NCBI GenBank assembly: GCA_964530165.1
Contig: CAZGYE010000063.1
Location: forward strand, 1 to 22,141
Reading direction: 5' to 3'
DNA: 22,141 bases
Origin: CAZGYE01 sp964530165
GTDB taxonomy: Bacteria > Planctomycetota > Planctomycetia > Planctomycetales > Planctomycetaceae
Every line of letters starts with the position of its first letter. Within the stretch, counting starts at the first letter, position 1. Under the pieces are notes generated by a model. It did not search any database and was not told the DNA's origin. It worked only from the letters and a program-made list of their open reading frames with translations. Below are positions 7,263 to 15,305 of the stretch, one piece after another. The position numbers and the translations under genes are program-made.

Positions 7263-8330
7263 TTGAGTATGACTGCAATGCACACGATTGCACGGAAATC
7301 GTTTGGTCTGGTCCCGTTGGCTGTTTTGTTTGTCACGTGCGGACTTGCGGCGGCTCGGGCGGAATCGGGTTACCAGGGTTTCGGCGCTTCAACCCGCGGC
7401 GGCGAGGATGGAAAGCTTATGGCGGTCACTTCGTTGAAGAACTCGGGGCCTGGTACGCTGCGGGCCGCCTTGGAGGGAGGAAACCGGCAAATCATCTTCA
7501 AAGTGGGCGGCGTGATTCTATTGAAAGGCGCTTTGATTCTGCAACATCCCCACGTCACCATCGACGGTCAATCGGCGCCCGTGCCGGGAATCTCCGTCGA
7601 GAAAAAACCATTTGTGATCGCGAATACCCATGACGTCATCCTTCGGCACCTCAGGTTCCGCGAATCGGACGACGACAACCTGCGGATCACCGGCAGTTGC
7701 CGAAACATCGTCGTCGATCACTGCTCGTCCACACGTGCCGGCGACGGCGCCATTGACATCACAGTGGACTACAAGACGAAATCGCAGCCGCGCGACGTGA
7801 CCGTCTCGTGGTGTCTGCTGGGCGGGACTGACAAAGCGATGCTGGTCGCTTCCGCCTCCAAGGTGACCTTTCACCACAATCTCTTCACCAACAACGGTCA
7901 GCGGAATCCGCAATTGCACGACGTCGAGCAGTTCGATTTTCGGAACAACGTGGTTCGCGCCTGGAGCGTCTACGGAATGCGAATCCGCAGCGGCTCGACC
8001 GGCAATGTCGTGGGGAACGTGTTCGGTCCGAGCAGCAGGCCCAGTAAGCGGTCCAGCTTGGCGTTGATTGTGGCCAAGGACACCGGCGGCGGCGATGGCC
8101 CTTCGACAACAGTGTTCGTCAGCGGCAACATGGGGCCGAAGGACTTCGATCCGAACAATCTCAGCACGGCGCGGCAGCCGCTTGAGGCTCCGAAGGTTGA
8201 CACGTTTCCCCTGGCCCGCGTCCAGGCCACGGTCCTCGAAAACGCCGGCGCCCGTCCGCTGGACAAAATCGACCGGCAATACGTCGGCGGTTCAGCCGAG
8301 CTGAAACCCAGGCCGGCAAGAACCAAATGA
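7263..8330 (+). CDS. Secreted pectate-lyase-like right-handed beta-helix protein (PL1-like)
   Basis: About 355 residues. A Sec-type signal peptide is visible (RKSFGLVPLAVLFVTCGLAAARA, ending near residue 33), so it is exported. The mature protein starts GYQGFGASTRGGEDGK and continues TSLKNSGPGTLRAAL, IIFKVGGVILL and HVTIDGQSAP, the usual opening of planctomycete polysaccharide-lyase-1-like proteins. Later coils show VVDHCSSTRAGDGAIDI and the PL1-type HHNLFTNNGQRNPQL, with R214 a likely catalytic arginine, then FRNNVVRAW. Pectate lyases cleave polygalacturonate by beta-elimination, but the true polymer is uncertain. AAGGGA (7251-7256) is 6 nt before a TTG (7263) and 12 nt before ATG 7269; the TTG is better spaced, though ATG 7269 is possible. 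The gene ends 7 bp from the convergent ATPase gene. Confidence 0.85.
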   Translation: MSMTAMHTIARKSFGLVPLAVLFVTCGLAAARAESGYQGFGASTRGGEDGKLMAVTSLKNSGPGTLRAALEGGNRQIIFKVGGVILLKGALILQHPHVTIDGQSAPVPGISVEKKPFVIANTHDVILRHLRFRESDDDNLRITGSCRNIVVDHCSSTRAGDGAIDITVDYKTKSQPRDVTVSWCLLGGTDKAMLVASASKVTFHHNLFTNNGQRNPQLHDVEQFDFRNNVVRAWSVYGMRIRSGSTGNVVGNVFGPSSRPSKRSSLALIVAKDTGGGDGPSTTVFVSGNMGPKDFDPNNLSTARQPLEAPKVDTFPLARVQATVLENAGARPLDKIDRQYVGGSAELKPRPARTK

Positions 8331-8337
8331 AAGTGGG

Positions 8338-9975
8338 TTACATCATCGAGAAGTAATTCTCGACGGCAGAGTCAAACGCTTCCGGCGTCAACTTTTTCGG
8401 GACGCGATTGTAGACGCAAAAATTTCTGACTTGTGAGAGCAGATCGCGCGGCTGGCAGGCGCGAAACGGGCGGTTGGCCGACAGGTAATGCGTTTCGATC
8501 AGATACTCGACTGCCTGCCTGTCGAATTCGAACCCCATCAGCGGGGACATCAGCTCGAACAGCTCCACGAACTCCTCTCGGCTGGGATCGGCGACCTCAA
8601 TTTTGTACGGGATCCGCCGCAGGAAGGCGTCGTCGACAAGGTCTTTCGGTTCCAGGTTCGTGGAGAAAATGATGAGCTGATCGAAGGGAACCTGGATTTT
8701 CTTCCCGCTGGGAAGGTTCAGAAAATCGTACCGTTTTTCCAGCGGGACAATCCAGCGATTCAGCAACACGTCGACCGGCATCGTCTGGCGGCCGAAGTCG
8801 TCGATCACCAGCGTCCCGCAATTGCTCTTGAGCTGCAGCGGTGCTTCGCAGATTTTCGTTTGCTTGTTCTGCACAACTTCCAGCTCGTCCATCGTCAGCT
8901 CGCCGCCGGCGATGACCGTGGGTCGAATAATTTGTATCCAGCGTTGATCGACGCCCGAGAGATCGAAGAGTCCTTCCGTGCCGGCCTCTTCCACTTCGTC
9001 GTGAACGCCGGGATCGTAAATGCGGATGATGTCGCCGTCGATCATCACCGCCCGCGGAATCCAGATGGTCGAGCCGAAACACTTGGAGATTCGCTCGGCG
9101 ATGCTCGTCTTGCCGTTTCCAGGTTCGCCGAACAAAAACATCCCCCGACCCGAATTGATGGCCGGCCCGAGCTTGTCCAGCATGCGCTGGTTGATGATCA
9201 GGTCGGAAAACGCCTCCCTGAGGTTCTCTTCGGTCGTTTCCAGTTTTGCGATGGATTGTGCTTCCATCGCCTTAAGATAATCTCGCAACGAGACCGGCGC
9301 GGAACCGAAGTAGGTGCACTCTTGAGAATACCGCCGGGCCCGCTCGCGGCCGAGATCGGTGATGGCGAAGTCGTAGTCGCCCATCGCCGCCGCCCCTTTG
9401 AAGGTCACCAGCATGTCCTGCTTGAGCTGCTTGAGGATCGGATCGACAATGGGAAACGTCAGACGGATCTGGCTGCAAATTTGCCGGCCCGTGGCCGAAC
9501 CCTTCGACAGCAGGAATTTCAGAATCAAGCGCTCGACGTCTTCGAAGACCAGACAGGTTTCTTCGAGCGATTCCGGCACCTTCGGGCGAAACGGCTGCTG
9601 CGCATCGGCCTGGGAGTCGCCCAACAATGTATGAACGCGATCGAACAGCTCGGTCAACTGCACATTGTCTTTGACGACATCGGGTGCCGGCGACCCATCG
9701 CTTCCGCCCTCATTGGCGGTTTCCATTTTGGCGATTTGGTCGTCGCCGGCGGCGCCTTCGGATTCCATGTCTTGGGTAGGATCATCGTCACTTGCCGAGC
9801 CCACAACCGGGTCGGATGGTCCGGTGGATGATGGCTCTTCCATGTCGGCAAAGTTGAGGTTCAGGTCATCGATTTCATCGGAACCTTCGGGGTCGAGATG
9901 GATAGTCGACGCTGTCTGACCTTTCAATTCGGCCAGGAGTTCTGAAGGCGTCAGTTTGGGGCCGTCATCCGACAT
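8338..9975 (-). CDS. AAA+ ATPase with N-terminal winged-helix-like region
   Basis: A 545-residue protein. Residues about 1-100 are acidic and probably disordered (DEIDDLNLNFADMEE, ASDDDPTQDME). Residues about 140-215 look like a winged helix (LILKFLLSKGSATGRQICSQI, then DYDFAITDLGRERARRY). The AAA+ core follows: Walker A GEPGNGKTS (283-291), Walker B TLVIDDF (388-394), sensor-1 IIFSTN (435-440) and an arginine pair in FLRRIPYKI (451-457). The C-terminal lid contains HYLSANRPFRACQPRDLL. It is cytoplasmic with no membrane segment. Family members of this architecture recur in planctomycetes as 'ATPase with chaperone activity', but the client is unknown. There is no clear Shine-Dalgarno before ATG 9975. 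It is transcribed alone and is divergent from the SDR gene. Confidence 0.85.
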   Translation of the reverse strand: MSDDGPKLTPSELLAELKGQTASTIHLDPEGSDEIDDLNLNFADMEEPSSTGPSDPVVGSASDDDPTQDMESEGAAGDDQIAKMETANEGGSDGSPAPDVVKDNVQLTELFDRVHTLLGDSQADAQQPFRPKVPESLEETCLVFEDVERLILKFLLSKGSATGRQICSQIRLTFPIVDPILKQLKQDMLVTFKGAAAMGDYDFAITDLGRERARRYSQECTYFGSAPVSLRDYLKAMEAQSIAKLETTEENLREAFSDLIINQRMLDKLGPAINSGRGMFLFGEPGNGKTSIAERISKCFGSTIWIPRAVMIDGDIIRIYDPGVHDEVEEAGTEGLFDLSGVDQRWIQIIRPTVIAGGELTMDELEVVQNKQTKICEAPLQLKSNCGTLVIDDFGRQTMPVDVLLNRWIVPLEKRYDFLNLPSGKKIQVPFDQLIIFSTNLEPKDLVDDAFLRRIPYKIEVADPSREEFVELFELMSPLMGFEFDRQAVEYLIETHYLSANRPFRACQPRDLLSQVRNFCVYNRVPKKLTPEAFDSAVENYFSMM

Positions 9976-10288
9976 GTTTGGTGGGTTGAATCGATGACAA
10001 TGCGGGAGGGTCTTGGCGTGTTTCCGGCCGGAATGCGCGTACGCGATTCGGCTGGCGGAACCGGCACTGAAGGTTAGGTCACGCAGGCGCCTCAGTCAAA
10101 TCGCGGCGCCGCAGCGCACACCCAACAATCGCGGCCCGGGTGCAGTTGAGCCAGTCGTGACTGCCGAATCGCCACCACCCTACACTTGCAGCCGACCAAG
10201 GCAACTCGGTAGGTTCAGCATAATCACTACGAGTGGCGTAAGCATCAGACGTAAGCTGGTTTCAAAACCGGGTCATTTCACATGAAAG

Positions 10289-10339
10289 CCCACGGGTGGC
10301 AACCCGTGGGTCCCGCCGGTTGCCACCGGCGGGCTTTTT
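10289..10339 (+). repeat. Twin-hairpin element with mutually complementary loops (terminator-like, REP-like)
   Basis: Hairpin 1 has a 9-bp stem, CCCACGGGT (10289-10297) with ACCCGTGGG (10302-10310), and loop GGCA. Hairpin 2 has a 9-bp stem, CCCGCCGGT (10312-10320) with ACCGGCGGG (10325-10333), and loop TGCC; CTTTTT follows (10334-10339). The loops are complementary, and GGTGGCAACC (10295-10304) is the exact reverse complement of GGTTGCCACC (10318-10327), so the hairpins could kiss or form an alternative 10-bp duplex. The second hairpin plus T-run resembles an intrinsic terminator reading rightward, 57 nt before the SDR start codon. Confidence 0.75.
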
Positions 10340-10385
10340 CGGCTCAGCAGAAAACCATTCGAGAACGCGTCGGGTGAAGGGAGGG

Positions 10386-10391
10386 AGGAGG
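10386..10391 (+). promoter_or_regulatory. Strong ribosome-binding site of the SDR gene
   Basis: A perfect AGGAGG lies 5 nt before the ATG at 10397. It stands out because several neighbours have weak or no Shine-Dalgarno, and it fixes the SDR start. Confidence 0.8.
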
Positions 10392-10396
10392 TAGCA

Positions 10397-11164
10397 ATGC
10401 GATTCAAAGATCGTGCAGTGATTGTAACCGGCGGCAGTAAAGGAATCGGCGCCGGCTGCGCGCGGGTTTTTTGCGCCGAAGGTGGACTCGTTTCGATTTT
10501 GTCCCGCGGCATCGAGGCCGGTGAAGCACTGGCAAAGGAGCTCACCCAGCAAGGGCCGGGCCGCGCAATCTACATCCAGTGTGACGTCAGCCGTCACGAA
10601 CAGATCAAGAAAGCCGTTGACCGGACGGTCGAGGAATTCGGACGGGTCGATTGCATCATCAACAACGCCGGCTGGCATCCGCCGGCCACCCGCATCGACG
10701 ACACCAGTGTCCAAGAGATCGAGGACCTGCTGCGCCTCAATTACATCGGCGCCTTTGCCGGCGCGAAATACGCACTCCCCCATCTGCGCAAAACGAAGGG
10801 GACCATCATCAACGTTTCGTCGATGGTGGGCATTCTGGGACAGGACCAGGCTGCCGGCTACTGCGGGACCAAAGCGGCTCAAATCGGGCTGACGCGGGCC
10901 TTGGCGGTCGAGTTGGGACGGGAAGGAATCCGCGTCAACGCGATCTTGCCGGGCAACATCGATACGCCGTTGATGCGCGAGTGGGCCTCTACGCTCGACG
11001 ATCCGCAGTCGGCGCTGGATCGAGTCGCGTCGCTGCAAGTGTTTGACCGCATGGGGACTGCTGAGGAAATGGCCCGGCTGGCGCTGTTCCTGGCGACCGA
11101 CGAATCCAGCTTCATCACCGGCCAGGCCATCCAAGCCGAGGGTGGAGCAAGTTTGGACTATTAA
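10397..11164 (+). CDS. SDR-family dehydrogenase, HSD17B14-like; probable sugar 1-dehydrogenase
   Basis: A 255-residue classical short-chain dehydrogenase/reductase. The cofactor motif is TGGSKGIG (11-18), the structural motif NNAG (89-92), and the catalytic residues are S142, Y155 and K159 (GYCGTK). Segments such as INNAGWHPPATR, YALPHLRKTKGTIINVSSMVG and LPGNIDTPLM recall the vertebrate HSD17B14 subgroup (from memory, not a search), which has been linked to L-fucose oxidation. The key clue is context: a YjhG-type aldonate dehydratase starts 17 nt after its stop. A role oxidising a free aldose to an aldonolactone, feeding the dehydratase, is therefore likely but inferred. It is cytoplasmic. 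AGGAGG precedes the start. The exact sugar (xylose, fucose, arabinose or other) is unknown. Confidence 0.88.
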   Translation: MRFKDRAVIVTGGSKGIGAGCARVFCAEGGLVSILSRGIEAGEALAKELTQQGPGRAIYIQCDVSRHEQIKKAVDRTVEEFGRVDCIINNAGWHPPATRIDDTSVQEIEDLLRLNYIGAFAGAKYALPHLRKTKGTIINVSSMVGILGQDQAAGYCGTKAAQIGLTRALAVELGREGIRVNAILPGNIDTPLMREWASTLDDPQSALDRVASLQVFDRMGTAEEMARLALFLATDESSFITGQAIQAEGGASLDY

Positions 11165-11181
11165 GGCGATGAGGACGAACC

Positions 11182-13173
11182 ATGTCGACCACCACATTGG
11201 AAGAACTGCTCGACGGCCCGAATCTGGCCATTGACGAGATCGAAACAGAGACGGCAGGTCCGAAAGGCCGGCTGCCGCTGAACGACACGATGCTCCTCGA
11301 TCGGCCGAGCGGCGACATCTTCGGTCTCACGCAGAACGCCGGCATGGGCTGGGAGCCGTCGCAACTGCTGCGCGATCAGGTGCTGATACTGAGCACGCAG
11401 GGCGGCATTCGGGGTGAGGACGGCCGGCCGATCGCGCTCGGCTATCACACCGGCCATTGGGAAGTCGGTCTGCTGATGCGGGCCGTTGCCGAAGAGCTGG
11501 ATCGGCTGGAGCGTCTGCCGTTCGCCGGATTCGTCAGCGACCCGTGCGACGGGCGGACTCAAGGGACCGCCGGCATGATGGACAGCCTCGCTTACCGCAA
11601 CGACGCGGCCGTTGTGCTCGGGCGGCTGATTCGCTCGCTTCCCACGGCCAAAGCAGTAATCGGCGTCGCCACCTGCGACAAAGGGTTGCCGGCGATGATG
11701 ATGGCGGTGGCCGCCGCCCGCGATCTACCCGGCATCATCGTGCCCGGCGGTGTGACGCTGCCGGCTCATGACGCCGAAGACGCCGGGATGGTCCAATCGA
11801 TCGGCGCCCGCTTTGCCCACGGCGAGATCAGTCTGGAACACGCGGCTGCGATGGGTTGCCGGGCTTGCGGGACTCCGGGCGGTGGGTGTCAGTTTCTGGG
11901 AACGGCTGCCACGTCGCAGGTGGTGGCCGAAGCGTTGGGCATGACCTTGCCGCACAGTGCGCTGGCTCCGTCGGGGCAGCCAATCTGGTTGGACATCGCC
12001 CGCCGCTCCGCCAGGGCGCTCGTCGACAGGCAACGTGACGGCATCACGATGAGTGACGTCCTCACCAGCGATGCCCTGCACAATGCCATGGCGGTGTACA
12101 CCGCTTGCGGCGGTTCCACCAACATGCTGTTGCACCTACCCGCAATCGCCTTTGCGGCCGGCCTGGAGCGTCCCACCCTCGACGATTGGAATCGGGTGAA
12201 TCGGCAGGTTCCGCGATTGGTCGACGTATTGCCCAACGGACCGGTGGGGCATCCGACGATCCGGCTGTTTCTGGCCGGCGGCGTGCCGGAAGTCATGCTG
12301 CACCTGCGGGAGCTGAACCTACTGCGGCTCGATGCGCCGACGGCAACCGGCCGGTCGCTGGGCGACGTGCTCGACTGGTGGGAGAAATCGAGCCGCCGCA
12401 CGCGGCTACGCGACCTGTTGAAACAGCGCGACGGCGTCGAAGCCGACGAGGTCATCATGTCGCCCGGCGAGGCCAGGCAGCGCGGGTTGACCAGCACTGT
12501 CACGTTTCCGGTGGGCAACATCGCTCCAGAGGGCTCCGTCATCAAGTCGACGGCCATCGACCCGAGTGTCGTCGACGCGGACGGCGTGTACCGCAAGGTG
12601 GGTCCGGCCCGCGTCTTCACCACGGAACGCGATGCCATTGCCGCCGTCAAAGGCCGTTCCGGCCGAAAGATTGAACCGGGCGACATTATGGTGCTGATGT
12701 GTCGCGGCCCGCTGGGCGCCGGGATGGAAGAGATCTTCCAGATCACCTCGGCGTTGAAGTACCTCAGTTTCGGCAAGCATGTGGCCGTGATCACCGACGC
12801 CCGTTTTTCCGGGGTCTCGACCGGCGCCTGCATCGGGCACGTCGGTCCCGAAGCGCTGGCCGGCGGACCGATCGGCAAGCTTCGCGACGGCGACGTCATT
12901 GAGATCATCATTGACCGAAATGACTTGACCGGCAGCATTCATTTCATCGGAGAGAGCCAACGCCGTTTCAGCCCGGAAGAAGGGGCCAGAATCCTGGCCG
13001 AACGCAAGCCCACTGTCCCGCTCAGTGCGGATGAAGATCTCCCCGACGAGACCCGCTTGTGGGCCTTGCTGCAGCAAGCCGGCGGCGGCACCTGGGCCGG
13101 ATGCGTTTACGACGTGGATGCAATCCAGCAACTGCTGGAAGCCGGCCGAGAAGCCATCCAGATGCAACAGTGA
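11182..13173 (+). CDS. yjhG: YjhG/YagF-type D-xylonate dehydratase (IlvD/Edd family)
   Basis: A 663-residue iron-sulfur dehydratase of the IlvD/Edd family. It converts an aldonate such as D-xylonate to a 2-keto-3-deoxy acid in non-phosphorylating sugar catabolism. It follows the E. coli YjhG/YagF pattern along its length: LPLNDTMLLDRPSGDIFGLTQ, SDPCDGRTQGT, IGVATCDKGLPA, GGGCQFLGTAATSQVVAE, LTSTVTFPVGNIAPEGSVIK and ITDARFSGVSTGACIGHVGP. Probable cluster cysteines are C122, C165 and C236, with C226/C229 nearby. The length matches the family's roughly 650 residues, longer than IlvD itself. GAGG lies 8 nt before the ATG. It sits 17 nt after the SDR gene, very likely in one operon. Substrate specificity within the family varies, so xylonate is the best guess rather than proven. 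Confidence 0.93.
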   Translation: MSTTTLEELLDGPNLAIDEIETETAGPKGRLPLNDTMLLDRPSGDIFGLTQNAGMGWEPSQLLRDQVLILSTQGGIRGEDGRPIALGYHTGHWEVGLLMRAVAEELDRLERLPFAGFVSDPCDGRTQGTAGMMDSLAYRNDAAVVLGRLIRSLPTAKAVIGVATCDKGLPAMMMAVAAARDLPGIIVPGGVTLPAHDAEDAGMVQSIGARFAHGEISLEHAAAMGCRACGTPGGGCQFLGTAATSQVVAEALGMTLPHSALAPSGQPIWLDIARRSARALVDRQRDGITMSDVLTSDALHNAMAVYTACGGSTNMLLHLPAIAFAAGLERPTLDDWNRVNRQVPRLVDVLPNGPVGHPTIRLFLAGGVPEVMLHLRELNLLRLDAPTATGRSLGDVLDWWEKSSRRTRLRDLLKQRDGVEADEVIMSPGEARQRGLTSTVTFPVGNIAPEGSVIKSTAIDPSVVDADGVYRKVGPARVFTTERDAIAAVKGRSGRKIEPGDIMVLMCRGPLGAGMEEIFQITSALKYLSFGKHVAVITDARFSGVSTGACIGHVGPEALAGGPIGKLRDGDVIEIIIDRNDLTGSIHFIGESQRRFSPEEGARILAERKPTVPLSADEDLPDETRLWALLQQAGGGTWAGCVYDVDAIQQLLEAGREAIQMQQ

Positions 13174-13515
13174 GAAAAGGCCGAAACCGCCCCGTCCGGC
13201 ACCGCAGCGTCGCGATCGGTCCTGGAAGAACTCAAACGACCTAAGCGAAGAAAGCCCGCCAATCGCTCTTCCATTTTCTGAACGGAATTGGCGCGAAAAC
13301 GCCAGCCACAAACCTCAACGGGACTGTTTCTTGCGCCGCAAATCCACCGGTTAATACCAGCGTGAACGGGGTTGGCGCGAAAATGTTGCCTAGGAAATTT
13401 TTTTGAGGAAAATTTCATACCAAACAGCCCGACCTGAGCGACGCACTGGTTGGCCGGCATTCTCATACTCTTGCCACGTTTTCTCAAACAACCGCACAGA
13501 AATGAACCGGTTGCT
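13174..13515. other. 342-bp convergent intergenic region with a direct repeat
   Basis: This lies between the ends of the dehydratase and glpK. No convincing gene or T-tailed terminator was seen. It contains an imperfect direct repeat (13280-13300 and 13364-13383) sharing TTGGCGCGAAAA, and an AT-rich patch around 13390-13420. The base composition is more mixed than in the flanking genes. Confidence 0.55.
13280..13383. repeat. Pair of imperfect direct repeats sharing TTGGCGCGAAAA
   Basis: GAACGGAATTGGCGCGAAAA (13280-13299) and GAACGGGGTTGGCGCGAAAA (13364-13383) differ at two of 20 positions and are 84 nt apart, start to start. They lie in non-coding sequence between two convergent genes. The role is unknown; they may be remnants of a dispersed repeat or paired protein-binding sites. 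Confidence 0.6.
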
Positions 13516-15006
13516 CTAAGCCTCCCAGTCCAGAGACCGTTTGACCGCTTGCTTCCAGCGGCCGTAGAGTTGTTCGCTCTCTTGTGGTTCCATCGCGGGG
13601 CTGAATTCCCGGTCGAGCGCCCAGTTCTGCTCGATGTCGGCGACGTCTTGCCAGAAACCGACAGCCAGACCGGCGAGATAGGCCGCCCCCAGTGCGGTCG
13701 TTTCCTGCACGACAGGACGCTGCACGGTGACGCCCAGCAGATCGGCCTGAAACTGCATGAGCAGGTTGTTCGCCGTCGCTCCGCCGTCAACCTTCAGCGC
13801 GCTCAGCTTCAAGCGGGCATCATGCTGCATGGCGCCGAGCACGTCGCGGGTCTGGTACGCCATCGATTCCAATGCGGCGCGGGCGATCTGTTCGCGCGTG
13901 GTGCCGCGCGTGATGCCGATGATCGTGCCGCGCGCATTGGGGTTCCAGTAGGGGGCGCCCAGTCCGACGAAAGCAGGCACAAAATAGACGCCGCCGGAAT
14001 CGGATGCGCCGGCCGCCAACTGCTCGACTTCCGCGGCACTCTTGATGATTCGCAGCCCGTCACGCAACCACTGCACGACCGCGCCGGCAACGAAAACCGA
14101 ACCTTCCAAACAGTAGCTCACCTCACCGCCGATTCCCCAGCCAATGGTGGTCAACAACCCGTTTTCCGAAACGACCGGCTCGGCGCCCGTGTTCAACAAC
14201 AAGAAGCAGCCGGTGCCGTACGTGTTCTTCGCGCTGCCCGGTTCGAAGCATCCTTGACCAAACGTGGCCGCCTGCCGATCGCCGGCGTCGCCGGCGATGG
14301 GGATCGACCGGCCGAACAGCTCCGCGTCACTCTGGCCGTAGACCTCGCTCGACGGACGCACTTCCGGCAGCATGGCCCGCGGGATGTCGAGCAGCCGCAA
14401 CAGTTCGTCGTCCCAACAGAGCGTGTGAATGTTGAACAGCAACGTGCGGCTGGCATTGCTGTAATCGGTGACGTGCGTCTTGCCGCCCGTCAGCCGCCAG
14501 ATGAGAAACGTGTCGACGGTGCCAAACAGAATGTCCCCCTTTTCGGCACGGCCTCGCAGTCCCTCGTTGCGATCGAGCAGATATTTGATTTTCGTCCCGG
14601 AGAAATAGGCGTCGACCACCAATCCTGTCTTTTGCCGAAACGTCTCTTCCAGCCCGTCGTTTTTCAGTTGCTCGCAGATGTCGGCCGTCACCCGGCTCTG
14701 CCAGACGATCGCGTTGGCGACCGGTTTGCCGGTCCCGCGGTCCCAGAGGATGGTCGTTTCCCGCTGGTTGGCAACTCCGATCGCGGCCACGTCGTCACCG
14801 GATGTGCCGGCCTTCTGCAACGCCTGCTTGGCAACCGCCAACTGCGAGGACCAGATGGCCTCAGGATCGTGCTCGACGTGTCCCGGTTGTGGGAAGATCT
14901 GCTCGAACTCCTGCTGAGCAGACGCGGCCGCCCGGCCGTCGTGTCCGAACACGATCGCCCGGCTGGACGTCGTTCCCTGATCGAGAGCCAGTACGTATTT
15001 CGACAT
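13516..15006 (-). CDS. glpK: Glycerol kinase
   Basis: A 496-residue FGGY-family kinase that phosphorylates glycerol with ATP to sn-glycerol-3-phosphate in the cytoplasm. It begins MSKYVLALDQGTTSSRAIVF, the ATP-binding opening of the family. The glycerol-site residues are present: R82-E83 (NQRETT), W102 (VWQSR), Y134 (DAYFSGTK) and D243 (AGDRQAATFG). The FGGY signature is seen in YFSGTKIKYLLD and the C-terminal VDGGATANNLLMQFQADLLG. The length is normal and no key residue is missing. The start at 15006 matches the family N-terminus, with GGAAG about 10 nt upstream. glpD, the next enzyme, lies divergently about 1.3 kb away beyond mtfA, supporting a glycerol catabolic role. Confidence 0.95.
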   Translation of the reverse strand: MSKYVLALDQGTTSSRAIVFGHDGRAAASAQQEFEQIFPQPGHVEHDPEAIWSSQLAVAKQALQKAGTSGDDVAAIGVANQRETTILWDRGTGKPVANAIVWQSRVTADICEQLKNDGLEETFRQKTGLVVDAYFSGTKIKYLLDRNEGLRGRAEKGDILFGTVDTFLIWRLTGGKTHVTDYSNASRTLLFNIHTLCWDDELLRLLDIPRAMLPEVRPSSEVYGQSDAELFGRSIPIAGDAGDRQAATFGQGCFEPGSAKNTYGTGCFLLLNTGAEPVVSENGLLTTIGWGIGGEVSYCLEGSVFVAGAVVQWLRDGLRIIKSAAEVEQLAAGASDSGGVYFVPAFVGLGAPYWNPNARGTIIGITRGTTREQIARAALESMAYQTRDVLGAMQHDARLKLSALKVDGGATANNLLMQFQADLLGVTVQRPVVQETTALGAAYLAGLAVGFWQDVADIEQNWALDREFSPAMEPQESEQLYGRWKQAVKRSLDWEA

Positions 15007-15049
15007 CGCTTGCACTTCCGGTTCGGTAATCGGCACATCGACCCTGACG

Positions 15050-15077
15050 ATGATACTGCGGGAGACCGCGAATTCAA
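15050..15077 (-). promoter_or_regulatory. Candidate glpK promoter
   Basis: On the minus strand, TTGAAT (15072-15077) and TATCAT (15050-15055) are 16 nt apart, 44 nt before the glpK ATG. The -10 box matches five of six consensus positions and the -35 box four of six. The assignment rests on pattern only. Confidence 0.35.
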
Positions 15078-15204
15078 ATTCCGGCGGTGTCAATTCGTGG
15101 AATGTCACTGTACGATGCCGGAAGCTTGGCCTTGCCAAAGGGAGCGAGGTTTTTTGCGGCACACTCGCTGCCAAGGGATGTGTCGACTGCGATTTAACGG
15201 ATGC

Positions 15205-15292
15205 TGTGGGGCAGGCTTTCCAGCCTGCCGTCGAGGAGCAACAGTTGGAAAGGCCATGTTGACGATCGGCAGGCTGGAAAGCCTGCCCCACA
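15205..15292. repeat. REPIN-like inverted repeat, copy A (upstream of mtfA)
   Basis: Two perfectly reverse-complementary 26-nt arms (15205-15230 and 15267-15292) flank a 36-nt spacer. Each arm contains its own hairpin, GGCAGGCTTTCCAGCCTGCC, with an 8-bp stem and 4-nt loop, and an outer TGTGG or CCACA end. This is the arrangement of two REP units in inverted orientation. The same element recurs at 16124-16213 with a different spacer. It ends 13 nt before the mtfA start codon. Confidence 0.85.
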
Positions 15293-15305
15293 CTCTGCGA
15301 AGACG

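Larger units (their letters stand above)
9976..10396. other. 421-bp divergent intergenic region
   Basis: This lies between the ATPase start (minus strand) and the SDR start (plus strand) and should hold both promoters. The only structured element seen is the twin hairpin at 10289-10339. A CATAAT (10219-10224) could be a -10 box toward the SDR gene but has no convincing -35. A short plus-strand frame at 10013-10285 starts with TTG, lacks a ribosome-binding site and resembles nothing recognisable. No tRNA or other RNA gene was recognised. Confidence 0.6.
15007..15305. other. 299-bp divergent intergenic region between glpK and mtfA
   Basis: The glpK-proximal half holds the candidate promoter at 15050-15077. 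The mtfA-proximal half is largely occupied by the inverted repeat at 15205-15292, leaving only 13 nt between the repeat and the mtfA ATG. No small gene was seen. Confidence 0.6.

Noticed and set aside
8488..9831. Plus-strand open frame (447 codons) opposite the AAA+ ATPase
   Set aside because: The opposite strand holds intact Walker A, Walker B and sensor motifs; this frame shows none.
10013..10285. Possible 90-codon gene in the ATPase-SDR gap
   Set aside because: It starts at TTG with no ribosome-binding site, has Arg/Pro-rich composition without structure, and runs up to the twin hairpin.
13280..13383. CRISPR array in the dehydratase-glpK gap
   Set aside because: There are only two imperfect copies, no regular spacers and no cas genes; the direct repeat is reported separately.
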